Assembly: GCF_007197755.1 (NCBI RefSeq)
Contig: NZ_CP041636.1
Span: forward strand, 1,400,001-1,464,000
Length of the DNA stretch: 64,000 bases
Direction of reading: 5' to 3'
DNA from: Ferrovibrio terrae
GTDB taxonomy: Bacteria; Pseudomonadota; Alphaproteobacteria; Ferrovibrionales; Ferrovibrionaceae
A program made the translations under genes and the position numbers. The notes beneath the pieces were generated by a model that was not told the origin of the DNA, did not search any database, and saw nothing but the letters and a program-made list of their open reading frames with translations. Shown piece after piece: positions 1 to 8,382 of this stretch. Numbering within the stretch: position 1 is the stretch's first letter; each line of letters starts with the position of its first letter.

Positions 1-154
1 GCGACGGGTCGGTGCCGCGCATATACAGCTTGTCGCCGCTGCGCTCGGCGCGCACCAGGCCGAAAGTGGTCAGATATTCCTCGGCCTTGTCGAGGTCGGG
101 CGAGCGCAGCCTGATCCAGGCGATGTCCTTGATGCGGATGATGGGCGTAACCAT
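1..154 (-). CDS. VOC/glyoxalase-fold protein, N-terminal part (runs off the window)
   Basis: Only the first 51 codons are present; the start codon is at 154 and the rest lies to the left of the window. The translation starts MVTPIIRIKDIAWIRLRSPD and continues with a helix (LDKAEEYLTTFGL). This is the usual first beta-alpha-beta unit of vicinal-oxygen-chelate enzymes such as extradiol dioxygenases and glyoxalases. The metal ligands cannot be judged from this piece. It follows the MDR gene by 15 nt on the same strand, so it is probably the third gene of the minus-strand catabolic operon. The substrate is unknown. Confidence 0.7.
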   Translation of the reverse strand, partial: MVTPIIRIKDIAWIRLRSPDLDKAEEYLTTFGLVRAERSGDKLYMRGTDPS

Positions 155-169
155 GCTTGCCTCTACGCT

Positions 170-1162
170 TTACGGAACCAGAAGAATCTTGCCGAGTGAA
201 TCGCCGCGCTCGATCCTGCGATGCGCTTTGGCCGCATCATTCAGCGGCAGCTTCACGGAGACCACCGGGCGAATGGCCCTCTTGCCCAGCATGTCGATCA
301 CCTCGCTCATGATCTGGCGGCGCAAGGCCGGATCGGCGTCCAGCGTGTGCATCGAGAAGCAGCGCAAGGTCAGGCTTTTGGTCAGCAGGTTGCGCATCTC
401 GGCGAAAATGTCACCCGGCGGATTGCCCGCCACGGCATTGAACGACACCAGCGTGCCCCAGGGCGCCAGCATTTTCAGCCCGTCGAACAACCCCGCGCCG
501 CCGACATGATCGAGCACGAGGTCGACACCGCGGCCATCGGTTAATTCCAGCACACGGCCGAGCACGTTTTCGCGTCTGTAATCGATCACATGATCGGCGC
601 CCTGTTCACGGGCAAAGCGCTCTTTATCAGGCGAGCTGACGCTGCCGATCACCGTGAGGTCGAGATGCCGGGCGATCTGCACGGCGGCAGAGCCGACACC
701 GCCGGCGGCACCGGCGATGAAAATGCTTTTCAGCTTGCGTGCCTGCAGCACGTCGCGCAGCATCGCCCAGGCCACCTGGTAATTCGGCAGGCAGGCGGCT
801 TCGTCGAGGTCGACGCTGTCGGGCAGCGCAAACGGCGCGGCCTCGGGCACGACCATGCACTCGGTGTAGCAGCCGCCGCGCTGCGCCAGTTCGCGCGCGG
901 TGACGAGCACCTTCTGCCCGACCTGCAGTTTGCTCACGCCATCGCCGAGGGCGGCGACGCGCCCGCTCAGGTCGCTGCCCGGGCTGGTGGGCAGTGGCGG
1001 CATCCATTTGTATTTGCCGGTGCGGATCAGGACATCGGGCCAGCCGACGCCAATCGCCTCGGCCCTGACCAGAACTTCTCCCCTGCCCGGCGCGGGAGTG
1101 GCAACATCGGCGGGCTCGAGAACCTCGGGCCCGCCGGTCTTATGAATGACAACGGTCTTCAC
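170..1162 (-). CDS. NADPH:quinone reductase-like MDR oxidoreductase
   Basis: A 330-residue medium-chain dehydrogenase/reductase. The N-terminal GroES-like half (about residues 1-120) contains GVGWPDVLIRTGKY. The Rossmann half begins at about residue 149 with the cofactor motif AGAAGGVGSAAVQIA. The structural and catalytic zinc cysteines of alcohol dehydrogenases are missing, which places it in the zinc-free quinone-reductase/enoyl-reductase branch and implies NADPH-dependent reduction of an activated double bond or quinone. It lies 24 nt downstream of the Bug-type receptor gene and 15 nt upstream of the VOC gene, so the three are probably co-transcribed. Its true substrate cannot be read from sequence. 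Confidence 0.88.
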   Translation of the reverse strand: MKTVVIHKTGGPEVLEPADVATPAPGRGEVLVRAEAIGVGWPDVLIRTGKYKWMPPLPTSPGSDLSGRVAALGDGVSKLQVGQKVLVTARELAQRGGCYTECMVVPEAAPFALPDSVDLDEAACLPNYQVAWAMLRDVLQARKLKSIFIAGAAGGVGSAAVQIARHLDLTVIGSVSSPDKERFAREQGADHVIDYRRENVLGRVLELTDGRGVDLVLDHVGGAGLFDGLKMLAPWGTLVSFNAVAGNPPGDIFAEMRNLLTKSLTLRCFSMHTLDADPALRRQIMSEVIDMLGKRAIRPVVSVKLPLNDAAKAHRRIERGDSLGKILLVP

Positions 1163-1186
1163 GTTGTTACGCTGCCTGTTTCCGGC

Positions 1187-2167
1187 TCATTCCTGCTGCG
1201 GAATATTCGCCTTCTTGATCACGTCGGTCCAGCGTGCGGCCTCCGAGGCCACCATGGTCTTCATCGCCTCCGGCGTGCTGCCCTGCACATCGCCGCCGAC
1301 CACCTCTTCCAGACGCGCCTTCACCTCAGGCCGCGCCAGCGACTGCTGGATGGCGGCGTTGAGCCTGGCGACAATCGGCGCCGGCGTGCCCTTTGGCGCG
1401 AAGATGCCGGCCCAGGTGCGGACATCGAAGCCCGGCAGCGCGCTTTCGGCCACCGTCGGCACGGTCGGCATATCGCGGAAGCGCGTCGGCGAACTCACCG
1501 CCAGCGCCTTGAGCTTGCCGGCCTTGAGCTGCGGTGCCACCGTCACCGTGGTGGCAATGATGATAGGCAGATCGCCGCTGAGAAGCCCGGTGAAGGCGGC
1601 CGCCTCGCCACGATAGGGCACATGGTTCCACTGGATGCCGGCCACCGAGCCGAGCAGTTCGCCGGTCAGATGATGCGTCGAGCCGACGCCGGCGGAGCCG
1701 TAATCCAGCTTGCCCGGATTGGCCTTGGCGTAGGCGATCAGCCCCTTCATGTCATTGGCGGGGAAATCCGGCTTTGCCGCGATGGAAAACGCGTAATAGA
1801 CGACGGTCGAAACCATCTCGAAACTGTCGACCGGATGGAACGGCAGACTCTTGTATAGGCCGGCCGAGACGGCGTGACCGCCAGTCGGCAGCCCGATCGT
1901 GTAGCCGTCGGGTGCCGCAGTAGCGACCGCGCGCGAGGCATTGTTGCCGCCGGCGCCCGGGCGCTGCTCGACCACGATCGGCTGCTTCAGGATTTCGCCC
2001 ATCGGCTGGGCCAGGATGCGCGAGATCGCATCGGCGGTGCCGCCGGCGGCAAAGCCATGGATCAGCGTGATCGGACGGGACGGGAAGTCCTGGGCGACAG
2101 CGAGCGGTGCCGCGGCGGCAATGGAAAGGCCGAGGCCAAGCCCGGCGACAGCAAAGAGTCCACGCAT
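1187..2167 (-). CDS. Bug/TctC-family tripartite tricarboxylate transporter receptor
   Basis: A 326-residue exported solute-binding protein. Residues 1-25 form a signal peptide ending AVAQ before DFPSRPITLIHGFAAGG, the typical start of mature Bug proteins. Further family patterns follow, including VEQRPGAGGNN and AAAPDGYTIGL. Bug proteins are periplasmic receptors for carboxylates or aromatic acids that feed TctAB-type permeases. No tctA or tctB is seen here, so it either uses a permease encoded elsewhere or is an orphan receptor, as is common in this family. It is divergent from the GntR gene, with 105 bp between the starts, and it leads the MDR-VOC operon. Confidence 0.9.
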   Translation of the reverse strand: MRGLFAVAGLGLGLSIAAAAPLAVAQDFPSRPITLIHGFAAGGTADAISRILAQPMGEILKQPIVVEQRPGAGGNNASRAVATAAPDGYTIGLPTGGHAVSAGLYKSLPFHPVDSFEMVSTVVYYAFSIAAKPDFPANDMKGLIAYAKANPGKLDYGSAGVGSTHHLTGELLGSVAGIQWNHVPYRGEAAAFTGLLSGDLPIIIATTVTVAPQLKAGKLKALAVSSPTRFRDMPTVPTVAESALPGFDVRTWAGIFAPKGTPAPIVARLNAAIQQSLARPEVKARLEEVVGGDVQGSTPEAMKTMVASEAARWTDVIKKANIPQQE

Positions 2168-2247
2168 TTGTTTCTTCTCCCTAGACTTTTTCTGCGGTTT
2201 TCCGTCCCGGCCTGCTATTTAGTCGGCCGAGATGAACCATACGTATT

Positions 2248-2290
2248 TGCATTAAGAGGAGTTTTATGCATAATGTCCAGAAGAATGCAT
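2248..2290 (+). promoter_or_regulatory. Three TGCAT boxes at 19-bp spacing, candidate GntR operator
   Basis: TGCAT occurs at 2248-2252, 2267-2271 and 2286-2290, exactly 19 bp apart each time. The middle copy sits in a perfect 10-bp palindrome, TTATGCATAA (2264-2273). The boxes span the ribosome-binding site (AGAGGAG, 2255-2261) and the first codons of the GntR gene. They are also upstream of the divergent receptor gene. FadR/FCD-type GntR proteins bind short palindromes and often repress themselves, so an autoregulatory role is inferred. Confidence 0.45.
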
Positions 2291-3037
2291 AAAGAATCTT
2301 CGAGCATGGACCAGCACACTGCCGCGACCGCTCTTGGCGCAGACCGCCCCGAAGCCGAAACCACCCTGGTGGAAAAGGCCTATGGCGTGCTGCGCAAGGC
2401 GATCGTGCGGGGCGAACTGCTGCCCGGCGACAAGCTGAAGATCGACGTGCTGCAGAAACAGCATGCGATTTCCAGCAGCCCGCTGCGCGAGGCGCTCAAT
2501 CGACTGACCGCCGAAGGGCTGGTGACATCCGAAGGCAACCGTGGCTTCCGCGTCGCGCCGATCTCACTCGAGGACCTGGCCGATATCGTACACCTGCGCA
2601 TCGTGCTGGAGCGCCAGGCGGTCGAGGCCTCCATTGCCGAAGGCGGCGACAACTGGGAAGCCAGCGTGGTCGCGGCCTTCTACCGGCTGGAGCGCGAGGA
2701 AAAGCGCATCTTCGAGGAACAGGCGGCGCTGAACGAAGAATGGAGCCAGCGCCATCGCGATTTCCACATGGCGATGATGTCGGGCGGCCGCTCGAAGCGC
2801 CTGATCAACATGGTGGCCAACCTGTTCGATCAGGCCGAGCGCTATCGCCGCCTGTCGGCCGTCTATCGCAAGGGGCCGAAGAACAAGAGCAATGAGCACA
2901 AGCGGCTGATGGATGCCGTGCTGTCGCGCGATCCGGTGCTGGCCGCCGAGCGGTTGCGCGAGCATGTCGAGAAGACCGCGCAGAATGTTGTCAACGCCAT
3001 GAAGGCGAAACAGGCCGAAGCCGAACCGGCCGAGTGA
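2273..3037 (+). CDS. GntR-family (FCD-type) transcriptional regulator
   Basis: A 254-residue regulator. Residues 24-95 form a winged helix with the GntR pattern VLRKAIVRGELLPGDKLKI followed by SPLREALNRLTAEGLV. The rest is an all-helical FCD-like effector domain (VHLRIVLERQAVEASI, later HRDFHMAMMSG). The ATG at 2273 was chosen because AGAGGAG lies 11 nt upstream; ATGs at 2285 and 2309 are alternatives. It is followed by an FAH hydrolase and an AA_synth gene in the same orientation and is divergent from the Bug receptor. It probably controls both transcripts in response to the imported acid or a breakdown product. Confidence 0.88.
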   Translation: MSRRMHKESSSMDQHTAATALGADRPEAETTLVEKAYGVLRKAIVRGELLPGDKLKIDVLQKQHAISSSPLREALNRLTAEGLVTSEGNRGFRVAPISLEDLADIVHLRIVLERQAVEASIAEGGDNWEASVVAAFYRLEREEKRIFEEQAALNEEWSQRHRDFHMAMMSGGRSKRLINMVANLFDQAERYRRLSAVYRKGPKNKSNEHKRLMDAVLSRDPVLAAERLREHVEKTAQNVVNAMKAKQAEAEPAE

Positions 3038-3076
3038 ACTCATCCAGTCCAGGCGTATCCAGGGAGACGTGATTTT

Positions 3077-3943
3077 ATGAAGCTGGCATCCTTTACCGTC
3101 AAAGGTCGCGAGAGTTATGGCGCCGTGCAGGGCGACAAGATGGTGGACCTCGGCCAGCATTTCTCCGGCAAGCATGCCACGCTGGCCGATTTCATTGGCA
3201 GCAGTGATTTCGCCAGCCGCGACAAGATCATCGCCGGACTGAAGGCCGATCTGGCGCTGAACGACGTCAAGCTGCTGCCGGTCATTCCGCGGCCGGAAAA
3301 GATCGTCTGCCTCGTGCGCAACTACATGGACCATCATCAGGAGGTGCTGGCTGCCGGCATGCACCGCGAGCTGTCGGAGTTTCCGCCGATCTTCCTGCGC
3401 GTCTGGCGTTCGCAGGTGGCGCATGGCGAGCCGATCATCCGCCCGAAAGTCTCCGAGCAGCTCGACTGGGAAGGCGAGATGGCGGTGATCATCGGCAAGG
3501 GCGGGCGTCATATCGCCAAGGAAGATGCCTTCAACCACATCGCCGGCTATGCCTGCTACAACGACGCCAGCATCCGTGAATGGCAGTTCCATGCCAAGCA
3601 GATCGCGGCGGGCAAGAATTTCCAGGGCACCGGTGCCTTCGGTCCGTGGATGGTGACGGCCGATGAGGTTCCGGAACCCGAGAATCTTAAACTGGAGCTG
3701 CGCATCAATGGCAAGACCGAACAGTCGTCGAATACCAGCAACCTGATCTTCAAGATCCCGACCATCGTCAACTACTGCTCCACCATCTTCGACCTGGTGC
3801 CGGGCGACGTGCTGGTGACCGGCACGCCGGCTGGCGTGGGCTGGAGCCGCAAGCCGCCGCAGTTCATGAAGCATGGCGATACGGTGGAAGTCGAGATCGA
3901 GAAGCTCGGCATCCTGCGCAACCCCGTCGTCAACGAAGCCTGA
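3077..3943 (+). CDS. Fumarylacetoacetate hydrolase (FAH) family protein
   Basis: A 288-residue protein of the FAH fold, which covers C-C bond hydrolases, hydratases and decarboxylases that act on 2,4-dioxo or 2-oxo acids with a divalent metal. The core contains PEKIVCLVRNYMDHHQE, then the metal-ligand segment LDWEGEMAVIIGKGGR with its two glutamates. It ends with the substrate loop GDVLVTGTPAGVGWSRKPP. AGGGAGA lies upstream of the start. It is 39 nt behind the GntR gene and 4 nt ahead of the AA_synth gene, so the three form an operon. The exact substrate is unknown; the setting suggests ring-cleavage or dicarboxylate breakdown. Confidence 0.9.
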   Translation: MKLASFTVKGRESYGAVQGDKMVDLGQHFSGKHATLADFIGSSDFASRDKIIAGLKADLALNDVKLLPVIPRPEKIVCLVRNYMDHHQEVLAAGMHRELSEFPPIFLRVWRSQVAHGEPIIRPKVSEQLDWEGEMAVIIGKGGRHIAKEDAFNHIAGYACYNDASIREWQFHAKQIAAGKNFQGTGAFGPWMVTADEVPEPENLKLELRINGKTEQSSNTSNLIFKIPTIVNYCSTIFDLVPGDVLVTGTPAGVGWSRKPPQFMKHGDTVEVEIEKLGILRNPVVNEA

Positions 3944-3947
3944 CGCC

Positions 3948-4526
3948 ATGTGGAAAGTCCGTAAGTTCGTCACCAATGTTGAAGACGTTCTGCACGACCG
4001 TGGACCGGACCTTGCAAAACCGCTCCGCATCGGCACGGCCGCTGTCGTGGTGCAGAACCCTTACGCCGGGAAATATGTCGAAGATCTCATGCCCGGCATG
4101 GAAGCGCTGAACGCGCTCGGCCGCGACGTCGCCCAGCGTCTGCTCAAGGCGCTGGAGGCCAAACCGGCCGAGATCGAGGCCTACGGCAAGGGCGCCATCG
4201 TCGGCGCCGACGGCGAGCTGGAACACGGCGCCATGTGGCATCCGTCGGGCGGCTGGGGCATGCGCGCCATCCTCGGTGATACCAAGGCCATCGTGCCGGC
4301 CGGCAAGATGGTCGGCCCGGTCGGCGTGCGCCTGATGATGCCGCTCGGGCATGTCAATGCGGCCTATGTGCGCTCGCATTTCCATACTGTCGGTGTCAGC
4401 ATCGACGACGCACCGCGCGCCGATGAAATCGTCTATGCGCTCGGCATGGCCACGGGTGGCCGGCCGCATGCGCGTCTCGGCGGCCTGGCCGCCAAGGACA
4501 TCAAGGGCGAAGACGGCCTGCGCTGA
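3948..4526 (+). CDS. Amino acid synthesis (AA_synth, DUF1185) family protein
   Basis: A 192-residue protein with the family pattern KPLRIGTAAVVVQNPYAGKY near the N-terminus, followed by DLMPGMEALNALGRDVAQ. A conserved middle part has HGAMWHPSGGWGMRAILG and a C-terminal part has AYVRSHFHTVGVSIDDAPRA. The family name comes from a weak link to amino acid biosynthesis; the reaction is not established. The start at 3948 is 4 nt after the FAH stop, so translation is probably coupled. Family members often sit beside FAH hydrolases and carboxylate transporters, as here. Confidence 0.85.
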   Translation: MWKVRKFVTNVEDVLHDRGPDLAKPLRIGTAAVVVQNPYAGKYVEDLMPGMEALNALGRDVAQRLLKALEAKPAEIEAYGKGAIVGADGELEHGAMWHPSGGWGMRAILGDTKAIVPAGKMVGPVGVRLMMPLGHVNAAYVRSHFHTVGVSIDDAPRADEIVYALGMATGGRPHARLGGLAAKDIKGEDGLR

Positions 4527-4554
4527 GCGGCTGTCATACGATCCAGATTTTGTA

Positions 4555-4576
4555 GGCCGCCCGGAAACGGGCGGCC
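4555..4576 (+). terminator. Perfect GC-rich hairpin after the GntR-FAH-AA_synth operon
   Basis: GGCCGCCCG (4555-4563) and CGGGCGGCC (4568-4576) form a perfect 9-bp stem closed by a GAAA tetraloop, 28 nt after the AA_synth stop. No T-run follows, so it may act as a Rho-aided terminator or an mRNA 3'-end stabiliser. Confidence 0.5.
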
Positions 4577-4661
4577 ATATCTGCTGTTCCGCTTCGCTCG
4601 GTGAACTGCGCTACGCATACCAGCGTTTGTTGCACAGGATTTCTGTGTAACGGAGCGGAGC

Positions 4662-7337
4662 TTGGCCGGCGGCATTCAGACCTACAACAAGAAACGCGAT
4701 TTCCGGAAAACGGCGGAGCCGCGCGGCGAGGTGGGCAAGCCCTCGAAGGGCCTGCCGAAATTCGTCATCCAGAAACACGATGCCTCGCATCTGCATTACG
4801 ACTTCCGCCTCGAAATCGGCGGCGTGCTGACCAGCTGGGCTATCCCGAAGGGCCCGAGCCTCGATCCCGGTGAAAAGCGCCTCGCGGTGCGCACCGAAGA
4901 CCATCCGATGAAATACGGGTCGTTCGAGGGCACCATCCCCGAAGACGAATATGGCGGCGGCACGGTGATGCTGTGGGATCAGGGCACCTACAAGCCGGCC
5001 GGCAATCCGCGCGAGGGCCTGAAAAAGGGCGACCTGAAATTCGAACTGCGCGGCAAACGGCTGCGTGGCAGTTTCGTGCTGGCCCGCATGCGCCCGCGCG
5101 GCAACGAAAAGCGCGAGAACTGGCTGCTGATCAAGCATCGCGACGCCACGGCACGGCCGGGCAGCAAGGATGCCGTGGTCAAGGAGCATACCGAGTCCGT
5201 CGAGACCGCCCGCGCGATGACAGAGATCGCCGAGGGCGAGGCCGTCTGGCATTCCAGCCGGACAGGTGCGAAGAAGACCGGCAAGACGACATCCCGCAAG
5301 CTGAAAGAGGAAAAGGCCGTCGCACCTCCGAAGCGGCGTATCGCCAGTGTCGATGTGGCGAAACTGAAAGGTGCAAAGAAGGGCCCCCTGCCGGCGAAGA
5401 TTTCGCCACAGCTCGCGACCCTGGTGGAGGAGCCGCCACCGGGCAAGGGCTGGATCAGCGAGATCAAGTTCGATGGCTACCGCATGGTGGCGCGCATCAA
5501 CAACGGCAAGGTGAAAATCTACAGCCGCAACGGCAATGTCTGGACCACCAGGCTGCCGACCATCGCCAAATCGTTGGCCAGGCTGAAGGTGAAGCAGGCC
5601 TGGCTCGATGGTGAAATCGTCGTGCTGGACGATGAGGGCAAGAGCAATTTCAGCAAGCTGAAAGATGCCCTGGGAGGCGAAGACCAGCGCAGCATCTTCT
5701 TCTTCGCCTTCGATATCCTGTATCTCGATGGCTACAACACCGCGGGCTGCAGCCAGATCGACCGCAAGCGGCTGCTGGACTCCGTGCTGGGCGATACGCC
5801 GCCAGCTTTCATTCGCTACAGCGATCATATGGCCGAGGCACCGGAGGCGATCCAGCACCGCGCCTGCCAGATGCATCTGGAAGGCATCATCGTCAAGCAG
5901 GCGGATGCGCCTTACCGGCAGGCGCGCACGCGCAACTGGCTGAAGCTGAAATGCGTGCAGCGCGAAGAATTCGTCGTGATCGGCTACACCGATCCGCAGG
6001 GTACGCGTACCGGCTTCGGTGCGTTGCATCTGGGCTATTACGACAAGGGTGGCGAACTGCATTACGCCGGCGGCGTCGGCACCGGCTTCAACACGAAGAA
6101 GCTGGTGGCGATGGAAAAGACGTTGTCGAAAATGACGCGGCGCATTCCGCCGGCGATCTGGATTCATGGCGAGAAACCACCCGCCAAAATGCACTGGGTA
6201 CGGCCCGAGATGGTGGTGGAGACCCAGTTCATCGACTGGACCGGGGCCGGGTCGGTGCGCCATGCGGTCTTTATGGGCATCCGCGACGACAAGCAGGCCA
6301 CGGATGTGGTGCGCGATCCGCCGACGGAAGCGAAAAGCCGGTTCAGCGGCACCGGCACCATTGTGCGCGCCGCCAAAGCCAAGCCGAAGACGAAGAAAGC
6401 CAAGACGCCGCCGAAGGCGCGCAAGGACGTGCCGGAGATCATCGACAACCGGGGCGCCGACGATGGCGCGGTGCGGCTGACCCATCCCGACAGGATTCTC
6501 TGGCCCAGACAGAAGCTGACCAAGCAGGACCTGGCCGACTACTGGGAGCGGGCGGCGGTTTTCGCCTTGCCCTTCATCGCCAACCGCCCGCTGGCGCTGG
6601 TGCGTACCCCGGACGGCATCGACGGCGAGCAGTTTTTCCAGAAGAAAATCAGCCGCGGCTTTCCGAAGCAGATTCTCGATCTGGAACTGGAGGGCGAGCA
6701 GCTCATCGCCATCGACGGGCTGGACGGATTTCAGGCGCTGGCGCAGATGTCGGCCATCGAACTGCATCCCTGGGGCAGCAGCATCGAGGACATCTCCGCA
6801 CCGGATGTCATCGTCATGGACCTCGATCCCGATGCCGGCCTCGACTTCGAGGATGTCATCCAGGCCGCGCGCGACCTGCGCGATGCGCTCAAGTCGGTCG
6901 GGCTGACCGCCTTCTGCAAGACCACCGGCGGCAAGGGGCTGCATGTCGTCGTGCCCTTCCAGCCCGAACTCGGCTGGGATGAGGTGAAGGCCTTCGCCCG
7001 CTCGATCGCGACCGCCTTTGCCACCTCCGATCCGAAGCGCTTCACCGATACGCTGGCGAAAAAGGCGCGCAAGGGACGCATCTTCATCGACTATCTGCGC
7101 AACGGCCGCGGTGCGACGGCGGTGGCTCCGTTCAGTCCGCGCGCGCGGCCCGGCGCCACGATTGCCATGCCGCTGACATGGACGCAGGTCAAACCCGGCC
7201 TCGATCCGGCCGACTACACCATCCAGCTTTCCGAAAAGCAGCTGCGCGCCGGCGCGGCGGCCTGGAAAGAGTATTTCGACGTGCAGAAAAAACAGCGCAT
7301 CACCGCCAAGATGCAGCGCGCGTTCAAGTCCATCTAG
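4662..7337 (+). CDS. ligD: Multifunctional DNA ligase D (non-homologous end joining)
   Basis: An 891-residue three-domain LigD. The N-terminal phosphoesterase domain (about 1-180) carries HDASHLHYDFRLE. The ATP-dependent ligase domain (about 240-560) has the nucleotidyl motif EIKFDGYR, with Lys269 as the expected adenylated lysine. The C-terminal primase-polymerase domain (about 595-885) starts LTHPDRILWPRQKLTKQDL and holds the catalytic acidic motif VMDLDPD. This domain order is one of the arrangements known in proteobacteria. The start is a TTG at 4662 behind GGAGCGGAG; no nearer ATG fits the conserved N-terminus. With ku 11 nt downstream it forms the two-component bacterial NHEJ system. 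Confidence 0.96.
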   Translation: MAGGIQTYNKKRDFRKTAEPRGEVGKPSKGLPKFVIQKHDASHLHYDFRLEIGGVLTSWAIPKGPSLDPGEKRLAVRTEDHPMKYGSFEGTIPEDEYGGGTVMLWDQGTYKPAGNPREGLKKGDLKFELRGKRLRGSFVLARMRPRGNEKRENWLLIKHRDATARPGSKDAVVKEHTESVETARAMTEIAEGEAVWHSSRTGAKKTGKTTSRKLKEEKAVAPPKRRIASVDVAKLKGAKKGPLPAKISPQLATLVEEPPPGKGWISEIKFDGYRMVARINNGKVKIYSRNGNVWTTRLPTIAKSLARLKVKQAWLDGEIVVLDDEGKSNFSKLKDALGGEDQRSIFFFAFDILYLDGYNTAGCSQIDRKRLLDSVLGDTPPAFIRYSDHMAEAPEAIQHRACQMHLEGIIVKQADAPYRQARTRNWLKLKCVQREEFVVIGYTDPQGTRTGFGALHLGYYDKGGELHYAGGVGTGFNTKKLVAMEKTLSKMTRRIPPAIWIHGEKPPAKMHWVRPEMVVETQFIDWTGAGSVRHAVFMGIRDDKQATDVVRDPPTEAKSRFSGTGTIVRAAKAKPKTKKAKTPPKARKDVPEIIDNRGADDGAVRLTHPDRILWPRQKLTKQDLADYWERAAVFALPFIANRPLALVRTPDGIDGEQFFQKKISRGFPKQILDLELEGEQLIAIDGLDGFQALAQMSAIELHPWGSSIEDISAPDVIVMDLDPDAGLDFEDVIQAARDLRDALKSVGLTAFCKTTGGKGLHVVVPFQPELGWDEVKAFARSIATAFATSDPKRFTDTLAKKARKGRIFIDYLRNGRGATAVAPFSPRARPGATIAMPLTWTQVKPGLDPADYTIQLSEKQLRAGAAAWKEYFDVQKKQRITAKMQRAFKSI

Positions 7338-7348
7338 GAGACATCACC

Positions 7349-8299
7349 ATGGCCAGACGCAAAGCCCGTAAGAAAAAGACGCTGCCGGCCCGTCCGCTGT
7401 GGCGCGGACATCTGAAGCTGTCGCTGGTCAGCTGTCCGGTCGCGCTGTTCAACGCCATCTCGGAGAGCGAGGATATCCACCTGCATTTCCTCAACCCCGA
7501 TACCGGCAACCGCATCCGCTACCAGTCGATCGACGCCGAAACCGAAGACGTGGTGGAACGTGCCGATCTGGTGAAGGGCTACGAATTCCAGAAGGATCGC
7601 TATGTCACCCTGACGAACGACGAGCTGGACGACCTGAAGATCGAATCCAGTTCGGTGATGACCATCGAGCAATGCGTCGAGGATGGCGAGATCGATCCAC
7701 GCTATTTCGAGCGGGCCTATTATCTCATCCCGGACGGCGATGCTGGTGAAGATGCCTTTGCGGTGATCCGCGATGCGCTGCAGAAATCCGGTTTTTACGC
7801 CATCACCCGCGCCGTCATCGCCCGCAAGGAGCGCGTGATTGCCCTGAAACCCTGCCAGAAGGGCTTCATGGGCTGGGCGCTCCGCGAGGCCAGCGATATC
7901 CGCGATACCGATACCTTCTTCGACGACATCGAAGCTGGCCGTGCCAGCCGCGACGAGGTGTCGATCGCGCTCAAGCTGGTGAACCAGAAGAAGGGCAGGT
8001 TCGATCCTGACAAATTCGATGACCGCTACGAGAAGCGTCTGCGCCAGCTGATCGACGCCAAACTTGAAGGCGTCGAGCTTGAGCCGGAAGAGATCGAGGA
8101 GGAGCCCAAGGTCATCAACCTGATGGACGCATTGAAGAAGTCTCTGAGTCAGGGCAAGGGCGGTCGTCGCGGTCCCTCCAATGACAACGAGGGCGCACGC
8201 AAAAGCGCCAGTGTCCACAAGCTGACGCCCAGGAAGAAAACCGCGAAGAAGAAAACCGCCGGAAAGAAAAAAACCGCCAAAGCCAGAAAGCGGGCCTAG
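7349..8299 (+). CDS. ku: Ku DNA-end-binding protein
   Basis: A 316-residue Ku homodimer subunit that rings DNA ends and recruits LigD. The Ku core (about residues 14-265) begins with ARPLWRGHLKLSLVSCPVAL and includes IPDGDAGEDAFAVIRDAL and ARKERVIAL. The C-terminal 40 or so residues are a lysine/alanine tail resembling histone H1 or AlgP repeats, which in other Ku proteins adds extra DNA contacts. The ATG at 7349 follows TAGGAGACATCACC and is 11 nt after the ligD stop. Length and layout are normal for proteobacterial Ku. Confidence 0.96.
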   Translation: MARRKARKKKTLPARPLWRGHLKLSLVSCPVALFNAISESEDIHLHFLNPDTGNRIRYQSIDAETEDVVERADLVKGYEFQKDRYVTLTNDELDDLKIESSSVMTIEQCVEDGEIDPRYFERAYYLIPDGDAGEDAFAVIRDALQKSGFYAITRAVIARKERVIALKPCQKGFMGWALREASDIRDTDTFFDDIEAGRASRDEVSIALKLVNQKKGRFDPDKFDDRYEKRLRQLIDAKLEGVELEPEEIEEEPKVINLMDALKKSLSQGKGGRRGPSNDNEGARKSASVHKLTPRKKTAKKKTAGKKKTAKARKRA

Positions 8300-8382
8300 A
8301 GGCCATGGACGTTGCCGACATTCCGGTGTGATATGCCGCCCTGATATTTCGGGCAGCATTCAGAGCATCGGGAAGATTCGAC

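Noticed and set aside
4611-6944. A long open frame antisense to ligD
   Set aside because: It is a GC-bias shadow: no ribosome-binding site, no domain, His/Arg/Gln-rich composition, and ligD on the other strand is unambiguous.
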